Part shown: positions 1 through 4,748 of the stretch, in pieces | Numbering within the stretch: position 1 is the stretch's first letter | Layout: each line of letters starts with the position of its first letter | NCBI GenBank assembly: GCA_002780205.1 | Contig: PEVQ01000026.1 | Coordinates: 1-8,179 of the forward strand | DNA: 8,179 nucleotides | Direction of reading: 5' to 3' | Origin: Elusimicrobia bacterium CG06_land_8_20_14_3_00_38_11 | Lineage (GTDB): Bacteria > Elusimicrobiota > UBA8919 | Made by a program: the position numbers and the translations under genes | Notes under the pieces: model-generated | Database searches by the model: none | Told to the model about the DNA's origin: nothing | What the model saw: the letters and a program-made list of their open reading frames with translations, nothing else

Positions 1-28
1 GTGAATTAAAGAGATTAATTCTTTAACT

Positions 29-69
29 TTCAGTGAAGTTCTGTGAAATTCTGTGGCTGAATTACAGAA
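29..69. repeat. Three-unit 10-bp periodic repeat with a small hairpin, upstream of the TA operon
   Basis: Three consecutive 10-mers follow each other at one-helical-turn spacing: TTCAGTGAAG (29-38), TTCTGTGAAA (39-48) and TTCTGTGGCT (49-58). The last unit can pair with ACAGAA (64-69) through its TTCTGT (49-54), giving a 6-bp stem. Further left, TTAAAGA (6-12) and TCTTTAA (20-26) form another short inverted repeat. No gene is visible in 1-95. The repeat resembles dispersed intergenic repeats more than an operator, but its place just before an autoregulated type of operon leaves an operator role open. Confidence 0.5.
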
Positions 70-95
70 CCTAAATAAAACAGGGGATAAAAAAT

Positions 96-293
96 ATGAA
101 CAGAAAAGAACTATTATTAAACGAGATTAACCGAATACCTGAACCTTTGATTGATGAAGCATTGGATTTTATTCGTTTCTTAAAATCAAAAATCAAAAAT
201 AAAAAACAAAAGGACACTGCTATTTTGAGTGTAACTTCGCTAAAAAAGGACTGGCTAAAATCTGAAGAGAACAAAGCATGGGAAAATTTATAA
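96..293 (+). CDS. DUF2281-like antitoxin of a type II toxin-antitoxin pair
   Basis: A 65-residue protein. The N-terminal half (residues 5-30) has the pattern LL-x-EI-x-IPE-x-LIDE-x-LDFIRFLK typical of DUF2281/VapB-like antitoxins: an amphipathic helix followed by a second helix used in dimerisation or DNA contact. The C-terminal half is lysine-rich and probably disordered until it binds the toxin, ending in a tryptophan-containing segment (W53, W62) that could fill the toxin groove. The start is supported by AGGGG (82-86) nine bases upstream of ATG. It overlaps the MazF/PemK-type toxin gene by 16 bp, the usual antitoxin-first arrangement with translational coupling. The inferred role is to neutralise the toxin and repress the operon. 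The family name rests on the N-terminal pattern and on context; no alignment was run. Confidence 0.75.
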   Translation: MNRKELLLNEINRIPEPLIDEALDFIRFLKSKIKNKKQKDTAILSVTSLKKDWLKSEENKAWENL

Positions 294-607
294 AAGGTGA
301 CATAGTTGTTGTGCCATTTCCTTTTTCTGATTTAGCTGAATCTAAAAGAAGACCCGCTCTTGTTATTACGGAATTAGACGGTGATGATGTAATTCTCTGT
401 CAAATAACTAGCCAAACTGTAAAAGATAAATATGCTGTTATACTTACCGACGATAATTTTGAAAACGGTGAATTGAAACAGTCAAGTAATATCAGACCTA
501 ATCGCATATTTACAGCAGATAAAAGTATTATTTTATATAAAATTGGACATCTTAAAAAAGAAAAAATCAACGAAGTCGTAGAAGCAATAATTAAAATAAT
601 AAAATAA
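278..607 (+). CDS. MazF/PemK-type endoribonuclease toxin
   Basis: A 109-residue protein of the usual MazF/PemK size. It opens with the family signature: G7-D8-I-V-V-V-P-F-P-F-S-D (beta strand 1), then K23-R24-R25-P26-A27-L28-V29-I30. The arginine before the Pro-Ala corresponds to the catalytic arginine of MazF. I43-T44-S45-Q46 matches the conserved Thr-Ser at the second catalytic position. The C-terminal helix (residues 92-109) is rich in Ile and Lys. Known MazF proteins are ribosome-independent, sequence-specific mRNA endonucleases acting in the cytoplasm; which site this one cuts cannot be read here. Translation probably starts from GAAGAGA (264-270) within the antitoxin gene, seven bases before ATG. 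No key residue is missing, so the toxin looks intact. The pair is AT-rich compared with leuS or murJ, consistent with horizontal gain. Confidence 0.88.
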   Translation: MGKFIKGDIVVVPFPFSDLAESKRRPALVITELDGDDVILCQITSQTVKDKYAVILTDDNFENGELKQSSNIRPNRIFTADKSIILYKIGHLKKEKINEVVEAIIKIIK

Positions 608-633
608 AGTTTGTTCTTTTTTGAAATTTTATA

Positions 634-690
634 GGTTTTCCCTTAAAACCAAAAATAATATGCGCCCCTTTTTGTTTTGGGGCAGGGGAG
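634..690 (+). promoter_or_regulatory. Two hairpins between the toxin gene and the lipoprotein gene; the second touches the RBS
   Basis: GGTTTT (634-639) pairs with AAAACC (645-650). GCCCC (664-668) pairs with GGGGC (679-683). Neither is followed by a T-run on the plus strand, so neither is a standard terminator for the toxin operon. The Shine-Dalgarno GGGGAG (685-690) lies directly after the second stem. The CCCC of 665-668 could pair alternatively with the GGGG of 685-688, which would hide the RBS. That alternative pairing is inference from base complementarity only. Confidence 0.4.
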
Positions 691-694
691 ATTT

Positions 695-1216
695 ATGATT
701 AAAAAGTTTTTGTTGTTTATTTTTGCAGTTTTGCTGTTTGGATGTGCTACTACCCGTTTTATTGTTCTCAGAGATGTTCCTAAAAATCCGGTGGTTACAG
801 TTATTCCAGCAACTATGGATAAAAAAGATTTAGAAGTTGCTGACGAAGTGACACAAGCATTGATAAATAATAGAGTTAAAGTTATCGAAAGACCAGCAAT
901 GATAACTCAAACAACCAAAGCAAACATTAAGCAAACCGGATGGAATCCTGACACAGGCGTATTAGGGGCAGTAACTGGTTCGGGGGTTAAAGGTGAGAGT
1001 GTATCACAGATTGGAGACATCGTTGAAGTTTATAGTAAAACAACAGCAGATTATATTTTTGTAGCGCAATACCCGAATAGATTAAAAATTGTTAAAAGAG
1101 ACAGTAATGAAATACTTTTTAGTGATATTATTCATAGCGATACTAATTTTAATATTGGCACAGATATCAGAGAAATTCTTGTAAATTTAGGAATTATACC
1201 TGATATAAAAAAGTGA
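695..1216 (+). CDS. Small lipoprotein of unknown function
   Basis: A 173-residue predicted lipoprotein. The N-terminus has K3-K4, a hydrophobic stretch FLLFIFAVLL, and a lipobox L14-F15-G16-C17, so signal peptidase II should cleave before Cys17. The mature part has alternating short strands and helices (for example PVVTVIPA near 32-39, VADEVTQALINNRVKVIE near 48-65, DYIFVAQYP near 119-127). This is reminiscent of the alpha/beta fold of periplasmic lipoproteins of the CsgG/DUF799 type, but I do not recognise the family. A Gly-rich middle (residues 88-100) is probably a loop. ATG at 695 is preferred over an in-frame TTG at 677, because GGGGAG (685-690) sits four bases before the ATG and the upstream codons fall in a hairpin. 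The gene stands alone before a probable terminator; the TA genes upstream are unrelated. Confidence 0.75.
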   Translation: MIKKFLLFIFAVLLFGCATTRFIVLRDVPKNPVVTVIPATMDKKDLEVADEVTQALINNRVKVIERPAMITQTTKANIKQTGWNPDTGVLGAVTGSGVKGESVSQIGDIVEVYSKTTADYIFVAQYPNRLKIVKRDSNEILFSDIIHSDTNFNIGTDIREILVNLGIIPDIKK

Positions 1217-1269
1217 CAAATCTGACACTATGAAAATAATGGGGACGGAGGGAATTAAAAGAGTTTGAG

Positions 1270-1301
1270 ATTGCTTCGGTCGCTATAGGCGACCTCGCAA
1301 T
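1270..1301 (+). repeat. Palindromic repeat, copy A of an ATTGC/GCAAT family
   Basis: The outer arms ATTGC (1270-1274) and GCAAT (1297-1301) enclose a perfect inner stem GGTCGC (1278-1283) / GCGACC (1289-1294) with loop TATAG. Only TTC and TC separate the two stem parts, so the whole folds as a bulged hairpin. Two further copies with the same outer arms lie at 1427-1467 (opposite orientation) and 1565-1600 (same orientation). The form resembles bacterial REP-like elements. It lies after the lipoprotein gene and before the terminator. Confidence 0.7.
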
Positions 1302-1322
1302 GACACCAAAAAGTTTTTATAT

Positions 1323-1382
1323 AAAAAAGCGGCTTATTAAAACAGGTCGCCCCTAAAGGGACTTCTTTCAGTCGCTTTTTTT
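1323..1382 (+). terminator. Probable intrinsic terminator with a large branched loop
   Basis: AAAAAAGCGGCT (1323-1334) pairs with AGTCGCTTTTTT (1370-1381) over 12 bp, with one G-U wobble, and ends in a run of seven T (1376-1382). The 35-nt loop holds a smaller CCC/GGG stem (around 1350-1360). The A-tract on the other side makes it potentially bidirectional. It would end transcription from the lipoprotein gene and lies directly before the leuS promoter. The large loop makes it less certain than a compact terminator. Confidence 0.6.
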
Positions 1383-1383
1383 A

Positions 1384-1412
1384 TTGCCATTTTTGGGAAA
1401 TTATAGTATAAT
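1384..1412 (+). promoter_or_regulatory. Sigma70-type promoter for leuS
   Basis: TTGCCA (1384-1389) and TATAAT (1407-1412) are separated by exactly 17 bp: five of six matches at -35 and a perfect -10 hexamer. Transcription should begin near 1419-1421. This gives a leader of about 190 nt before the leuS ATG, with palindrome copy B beginning only a few bases into the transcript. Upstream is a probable terminator, which makes this a clean transcription-unit boundary. Confidence 0.75.
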
Positions 1413-1426
1413 TAAACAATAAAGAT

Positions 1427-1467
1427 GTCATTGCGAGAGCCAATTTATTGGCTCGTGGCAATCTGAC
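1427..1467 (-). repeat. Palindromic repeat, copy B (inverted relative to A and C)
   Basis: GTCATTGC (1427-1434) and GCAATCTGAC (1458-1467) are the outer arms. The inner stem is GAGCCAAT (1437-1444) / ATTGGCTC (1447-1454). Read on the minus strand it begins GTCAGATTGC and ends CTCGCAATGAC, the same ends as copy C on the plus strand. It would be the first structure in the leuS transcript. Confidence 0.7.
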
Positions 1468-1476
1468 CCGCATAGG

Positions 1477-1557
1477 TCACCCTGAATTTATTTCAGGGTC
1501 TCGTATTGAGATGCTGAAACGATACTGAAACAAGTTCAGCACAGGGTTCAGCATGAC
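1477..1557 (+). repeat. Compound palindrome in the leuS leader
   Basis: Two hairpins lie in a row. The first is ACCCTGAA (1479-1486) / TTCAGGGT (1492-1499), an 8-bp stem with a 5-nt loop. The second is nested: outer ATGCTGAA (1511-1518) / TTCAGCAT (1547-1554), inner CTGAA (1525-1529) / TTCAG (1535-1539). The motif CTGAA/TTCAG recurs in both hairpins, so alternative pairings between them are possible. The unit begins GGTCAC and ends ATGACAC, resembling dispersed intergenic repeats seen in many genomes. No coding potential is evident. Confidence 0.65.
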
Positions 1558-1600
1558 ACTTCGTGTCAGATTGCTTCGTCACTTCGTTCCTCGCAATGAC
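1555..1600 (+). repeat. Triloop hairpin followed by palindromic repeat copy C, next to the leuS start
   Basis: GACAC (1555-1559) and GTGTC (1563-1567) form a perfect 5-bp stem around TTC. Copy C follows and shares bases with it: GTCAGATTGC (1565-1574) to CTCGCAATGAC (1590-1600), with a weaker interior than copies A and B. It ends 11 bases before the leuS ATG, and no Shine-Dalgarno lies between. Confidence 0.65.
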
Positions 1601-1611
1601 GACTTAAATTT

Positions 1612-4041
1612 ATGTCTTACGATTTCAAATCCATAGAAAAGAAGTGGCAGAAATACTGGGAAGATAATAAACTTTTTAAGTCGACAGAGATTTCTGACAA
1701 AAAAAAGTTTTATCTGCTTGAGATGTTTCCGTATCCGTCGGGAAAACTCCACATGGGACACGCCAGAAATTATGTCATCGGCGACACTTTTGCAAGATTT
1801 TTAAGAATGAACGGCCGCAATCTTTTATATCCTATGGGTTACGACGCCTTCGGACTGCCTGCTGAAAACGCCGCTATAAAAAACAAAATCCATCCGGATA
1901 AATGGACGGATGAATGTATCAAAACGATGACGGAGCAGCAGAAAAAACTGGGACTTTCATATGATTGGGACCGTCTTGTCATTACATCCAAACCTGAATA
2001 TTACAAATGGAATCAGTGGGTGTTCACGAAATTTTACGAGAAGGGCTTGGCATACAAAAAACTTGCTCCGACAAATTTCTGTCCGAAATGTGAAACGGTT
2101 TTAGCAAACGAACAGGTTATTGACGGAAAATGCTGGCGGTGTGAATCGGAAGTTGAAGTAAAAAATCTTGAACAGTGGTTTTATAAAATCACGGATTATG
2201 CGGAAGAACTTCTTGCAGATTTAAATAAATTAACCGGCTGGCCCGAAAGAGTCAGAATAATGCAAAAAAATTGGATTGGCAAATCCGAGGGGCTTTCTGT
2301 GATTTTCCCGGTAAAAAATTCCGCTCAAAAAATCGAAATTTTCACGACCCGCCCCGATACCCTTTTCGGCGTAACATTTATGGCTTTTGCCGCCGAGCAT
2401 CCGCTCGTCATTGAACTTATAAAAGGAACGGAAAAAGAAGCGGAAATAAAAAAGTTTATCAACAAAATCGTTGTTCAAAAAAGAATCACCCGGCTTGAAG
2501 ACAAGGAAAAGGAAGGGATTTTCCTCGGTAAATACGCGATAAATCCTTTAACGGACGAGGAAATTCCGATATATGTAAGCAATTTTGTTCTGATGGAATA
2601 CGGGACCGGTGCAATAATGTGTGTGCCCGCTCACGACCAGCGGGATTTTGAGTTTGCAAAAAAATATAATATCCCGATAAAAGAAGTAATACAGAGCAGA
2701 GAGCAGAGAACAGAGAGCAGAGAGTTAAAGCAGGCATTTGTAGACGAAGGAATAATGGTAAATTCGCAACAGTTTAACGGGCTGGATTCCAAAGATGCAA
2801 TTTCTAAAATATCCGACTATGTGGAAGAAAAAAAACTGGGAAAAAGGGTTGTTCACTACAAACTCCGCGACTGGCTTATTTCCCGCCAACGATACTGGGG
2901 AACTCCTATTCCTATTATTTATTGCAAAAAATGCGGGACGGTTCCTGTGCCTGAAAATGATTCGCCGGTTGTTTTGCCGACGGATGTCCAATTTACCGGA
3001 GAAGGCAACCCGCTTGCTAAATCAGAAAGTTTTGTAAACTGTAAATGCCCGAAATGTGGAGGAGATGCACGGCGGGAAACCGACACAATGGACACATTTG
3101 TTGATTCGTCATGGTATTTTGAGAGATACTGCGACCCGAAACAAAATAAACTTCCGTTTGACAAAAAAAATATTTCTTACTGGATGCCCGTTGACCAATA
3201 CATAGGCGGAATCGAGCATGCGGTTCTGCATCTTTTATATTCAAGATTTTATACTAAGGCACTGCGTGACATGGGGCTTTTGGATTGCGGCGAGCCGTTC
3301 AAAAATCTTCTCTGTCAGGGAATGGTTATAAAGGACGGCTTCAAGATGTCAAAATCAAAAGGCAATGTGGTTTCCGTTGACGATATGGTCGGAAAATACG
3401 GCGCCGACACGGCGAGATTGTTCGTGCTTTTTGCCTCACCGCCTGAAAGGGACTTGGATTGGTCCGATGAGGGAGTGCGGGGAAGTTTTAGATTTTTGAA
3501 TAAAGTGTGGAACTTAATAGTCCGAGGTCCGAAGTCCGAAGTCCGAAGTCATACAATTGATGAAAATCTGGAACGAATAAAACATCTGACGATAAAAAAG
3601 GTTACCGAGGACATCAAAGAATTTCATTTCAACACAGCTATTGCGGCAATTATGGAATTTTATAATGAAATTAACGCTCATCATTTAACTCCATCTCAAC
3701 AATTAAAAAATTCCATTAAAACGCTTGTGATTTTACTTTCTCCGTTTGCTCCTCATATCAGCGAAGAAATGTGGCGGATACTCGGAAATAGCGAATCAAT
3801 TTTGAAAGAAAAATGGCCCGTTTGGGACGAGAAGAAACTTGTTCAGGAAAAAATCATAATAGCGGTTCAGATAAACGGTAAATTGAGAGGGCAGATTGAA
3901 ATTAAAACTGATGCCGCAGAAATTGAAATTCTGGAAATTGCCAAATCCGACGATAAAATCAAAAAATATCTTGAGAATAAAAAAATTATAAAGACGATAT
4001 TTGTTCCGAAAAAGTTATTGAATATCGTCGTAGGAGGATGA
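1612..4041 (+). CDS. leuS: Leucyl-tRNA synthetase
   Basis: An 809-residue class I aminoacyl-tRNA synthetase that attaches leucine to tRNA-Leu in the cytoplasm. Visible landmarks in order: HIGH-type motif HMGH (47-50); first zinc site C157/C160/C174/C177; CP1 editing domain with TTRPDT (245-250) and GTG-x8-HD-x2-D (331-345), including the Asp that binds the amino group of mischarged residues; second zinc ribbon C438/C441/C479/C482, as in Thermus-type enzymes and absent in E. coli; DxxDSSWY (494-502); KMSKS (578-582); anticodon-binding helices; and a C-terminal domain beginning near 745. The length is at the short end for bacterial LeuRS. Oddities: two linkers are written in heptamer repeats (residues 361-371 and 637-646), and no Shine-Dalgarno is present before ATG 1612, although that start matches family N-termini. 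It is transcribed from the promoter at 1384-1412 and coupled to lptE, whose RBS lies in the last leuS codons. Confidence 0.98.
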   Translation: MSYDFKSIEKKWQKYWEDNKLFKSTEISDKKKFYLLEMFPYPSGKLHMGHARNYVIGDTFARFLRMNGRNLLYPMGYDAFGLPAENAAIKNKIHPDKWTDECIKTMTEQQKKLGLSYDWDRLVITSKPEYYKWNQWVFTKFYEKGLAYKKLAPTNFCPKCETVLANEQVIDGKCWRCESEVEVKNLEQWFYKITDYAEELLADLNKLTGWPERVRIMQKNWIGKSEGLSVIFPVKNSAQKIEIFTTRPDTLFGVTFMAFAAEHPLVIELIKGTEKEAEIKKFINKIVVQKRITRLEDKEKEGIFLGKYAINPLTDEEIPIYVSNFVLMEYGTGAIMCVPAHDQRDFEFAKKYNIPIKEVIQSREQRTESRELKQAFVDEGIMVNSQQFNGLDSKDAISKISDYVEEKKLGKRVVHYKLRDWLISRQRYWGTPIPIIYCKKCGTVPVPENDSPVVLPTDVQFTGEGNPLAKSESFVNCKCPKCGGDARRETDTMDTFVDSSWYFERYCDPKQNKLPFDKKNISYWMPVDQYIGGIEHAVLHLLYSRFYTKALRDMGLLDCGEPFKNLLCQGMVIKDGFKMSKSKGNVVSVDDMVGKYGADTARLFVLFASPPERDLDWSDEGVRGSFRFLNKVWNLIVRGPKSEVRSHTIDENLERIKHLTIKKVTEDIKEFHFNTAIAAIMEFYNEINAHHLTPSQQLKNSIKTLVILLSPFAPHISEEMWRILGNSESILKEKWPVWDEKKLVQEKIIIAVQINGKLRGQIEIKTDAAEIEILEIAKSDDKIKKYLENKKIIKTIFVPKKLLNIVVGG
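2692..2724 (+). repeat. Heptamer tandem array 1 (GAGAGCA), inside leuS
   Basis: Period-7 units: CAGAGCA (2692-2698), GAGAGCA (2699-2705), GAGAACA (2706-2712), GAGAGCA (2713-2719) and a partial GAGAG (2720-2724). Two units carry one mismatch. It encodes residues 361-371, rich in Ser, Arg, Glu and Gln, in the linker that follows the editing domain. Neighbouring leuS sequence is not repetitive. Confidence 0.85.
3520..3550 (+). repeat. Heptamer tandem array 2 (GTCCGAA), inside leuS
   Basis: Units GTCCGAG (3520-3526), then three perfect GTCCGAA (3527-3533, 3534-3540, 3541-3547) and a trailing GTC. It encodes residues 637-646 (V-R-G-P-K-S-E-V-R-S), between the catalytic part and the anticodon-binding helices, a place of variable length in the family. 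Confidence 0.9.
4032..4037 (+). promoter_or_regulatory. Shine-Dalgarno of lptE inside the leuS 3' end
   Basis: AGGAGG overlaps the final glycine codons of leuS and lies five bases before ATG 4043. The leuS stop (4039-4041) is one base from the lptE start, so ribosomes finishing leuS can restart at once. It is the strongest Shine-Dalgarno in the window, in contrast to leuS, holA and murJ. Confidence 0.85.
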
Positions 4042-4042
4042 A

Positions 4043-4645
4043 ATGCTTAAAAACAGGAAGTGGGAAGTGGGAAGTGGGAAGTGGTTTTTATCGGTTTATC
4101 TACTTACTACTTACTACTTACTACTTACCGCCTTTTCCGGTTGTTCTTCTCACTATACACCGGCACCGCAGCAACTGCCTCAAAACATAAGAAAGGTTGC
4201 AATTGAAACATTCAAAAATTCAACCATATATTACGGAATGGAGGAAAAATTAACACTCACCGTTACAAATGAATTTATCAGAGACGGTAGATTAGCGGTT
4301 GTTAATTCGCAGGAAGCAGATGGTATTTTGCGCGGAGAAATTACAAGATATGTTTTGGAGCCGCTAACTTACGACGAGAATCATGTCGTCAAAGAATATA
4401 AACTCTGGATACTGGTTGATATAATGCTTGTTGACCGACTGAAAAACGAAGTGGTCTGGCAAGAAAAAAACCTTGAAGGCAATTACAGGTTTTTCGTTTC
4501 CAATATCCCGGGCGGCATAACGGAAGAAGAGGCAAGAGAAATAATCTGGGAAAAACTTGCAAGAGCCATACTTAAAAGAACAATTGAGGGTTTCGGAGCA
4601 GTAACAGGCATCAGCGACAAAAAAGTTCCGCCGAAAACAGAATAA
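4043..4645 (+). CDS. lptE: LPS-assembly outer-membrane lipoprotein LptE-like
   Basis: A 200-residue lipoprotein. In known systems LptE plugs the LptD barrel in the outer membrane and helps insert lipopolysaccharide into the outer leaflet. The signal peptide has a basic segment, a hydrophobic core (about 15-31) and lipobox F31-S32-G33-C34; Phe at -3 is slightly unusual. The mature part follows the family pattern: IRKVAIETFKNST (49-61), EEKLTLTVTNEFIRDGRL (67-84), EADGILRGEITRYV (91-104), EYKLWILVDIMLVD (118-131). The C-terminus is charged and probably helical. The order leuS-lptE-holA agrees with E. coli and supports the call. Very unusual: residues 6-14 and 20-29 of the signal peptide are encoded by two heptamer tandem arrays, four units each. 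Changing one array by a unit would shift the frame, so copy number could switch the gene. Confidence 0.85.
   Translation: MLKNRKWEVGSGKWFLSVYLLTTYYLLLTAFSGCSSHYTPAPQQLPQNIRKVAIETFKNSTIYYGMEEKLTLTVTNEFIRDGRLAVVNSQEADGILRGEITRYVLEPLTYDENHVVKEYKLWILVDIMLVDRLKNEVVWQEKNLEGNYRFFVSNIPGGITEEEAREIIWEKLARAILKRTIEGFGAVTGISDKKVPPKTE
4057..4084 (+). repeat. Heptamer tandem array 3 (GAAGTGG), lptE signal peptide n-region
   Basis: Four perfect units of GAAGTGG (4057-4063, 4064-4070, 4071-4077, 4078-4084). They encode residues 6-14 (K-W-E-V-G-S-G-K-W), the charged and small-residue start of the signal peptide. The array is 28 nt long, not a multiple of three. Confidence 0.95.
4101..4128 (+). repeat. Heptamer tandem array 4 (TACTTAC), lptE signal peptide core
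   Basis: Four perfect units of TACTTAC (4101-4107, 4108-4114, 4115-4121, 4122-4128). They encode residues 20-29 (L-L-T-T-Y-Y-L-L-L-T), most of the hydrophobic core before the lipobox Cys34. Only 16 bases separate it from array 3, and both have exactly four units. Confidence 0.95.
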
Positions 4646-4649
4646 AATG

Positions 4650-4743
4650 AATTTGCGAAATAACCCGAATTTATTCGGGTTGATTATGAAGCAAATTTAG
4701 ACAATAATGTAACCCGAACTTCAGTTCGGGTGAGCGAAGCGAG
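4650..4743 (+). repeat. Double-hairpin leader directly upstream of holA
   Basis: Hairpin 1 is AACCCGAA (4662-4669) / TTCGGGTT (4674-4681) with loop TTTA. It is enclosed by a longer-range stem AATTTGC (4650-4656) / GCAAATT (4691-4697). Hairpin 2 is ACCCGAACT (4712-4720) / AGTTCGGGT (4723-4731). The tail GAGCGAAGCGAG follows and includes the mini-hairpin heptamer GCGAAGC (4734-4740). The region fills the lptE-holA gap. No poly-T follows, so a terminator is unlikely. A SD-like GGTGA (4729-4733) overlaps the stem, 15 bases from the ATG. A leader of the same plan precedes murJ. Confidence 0.8.
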
Positions 4744-4748
4744 TTTTT

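Noticed and set aside
677..694. TTG start six codons upstream for the small lipoprotein
   Set aside because: ATG 695 has a Shine-Dalgarno directly before it and gives a normal lipoprotein signal peptide; the TTG lies inside a hairpin.
1241..1252. GGGGACGGAGGG as a Shine-Dalgarno for a small gene
   Set aside because: No start codon with a meaningful open frame follows; a nearby ATG frame ends after about 12 codons.
1270..1600. CRISPR array or tRNA cluster
   Set aside because: Repeats are few, unevenly spaced, differ in orientation and interior, and no cloverleaf is seen.
1419..1611. T-box riboswitch in the leuS leader
   Set aside because: No T-box core sequence or specifier-loop layout is visible; the leader consists of repeat-type palindromes, and the organism appears Gram-negative.
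1579..1761. Minus-strand open frame across the leuS start, and other open frames inside leuS, holA and murJ
   Set aside because: They are opposite-strand or out-of-frame shadows of clearly identified genes, without RBS or family features.
4662..4731. Intrinsic terminator after lptE
   Set aside because: The hairpins are strong, but the first is followed by mixed sequence and the second by GAGCGAAGCGAG with only a short T-run next to the start codon.
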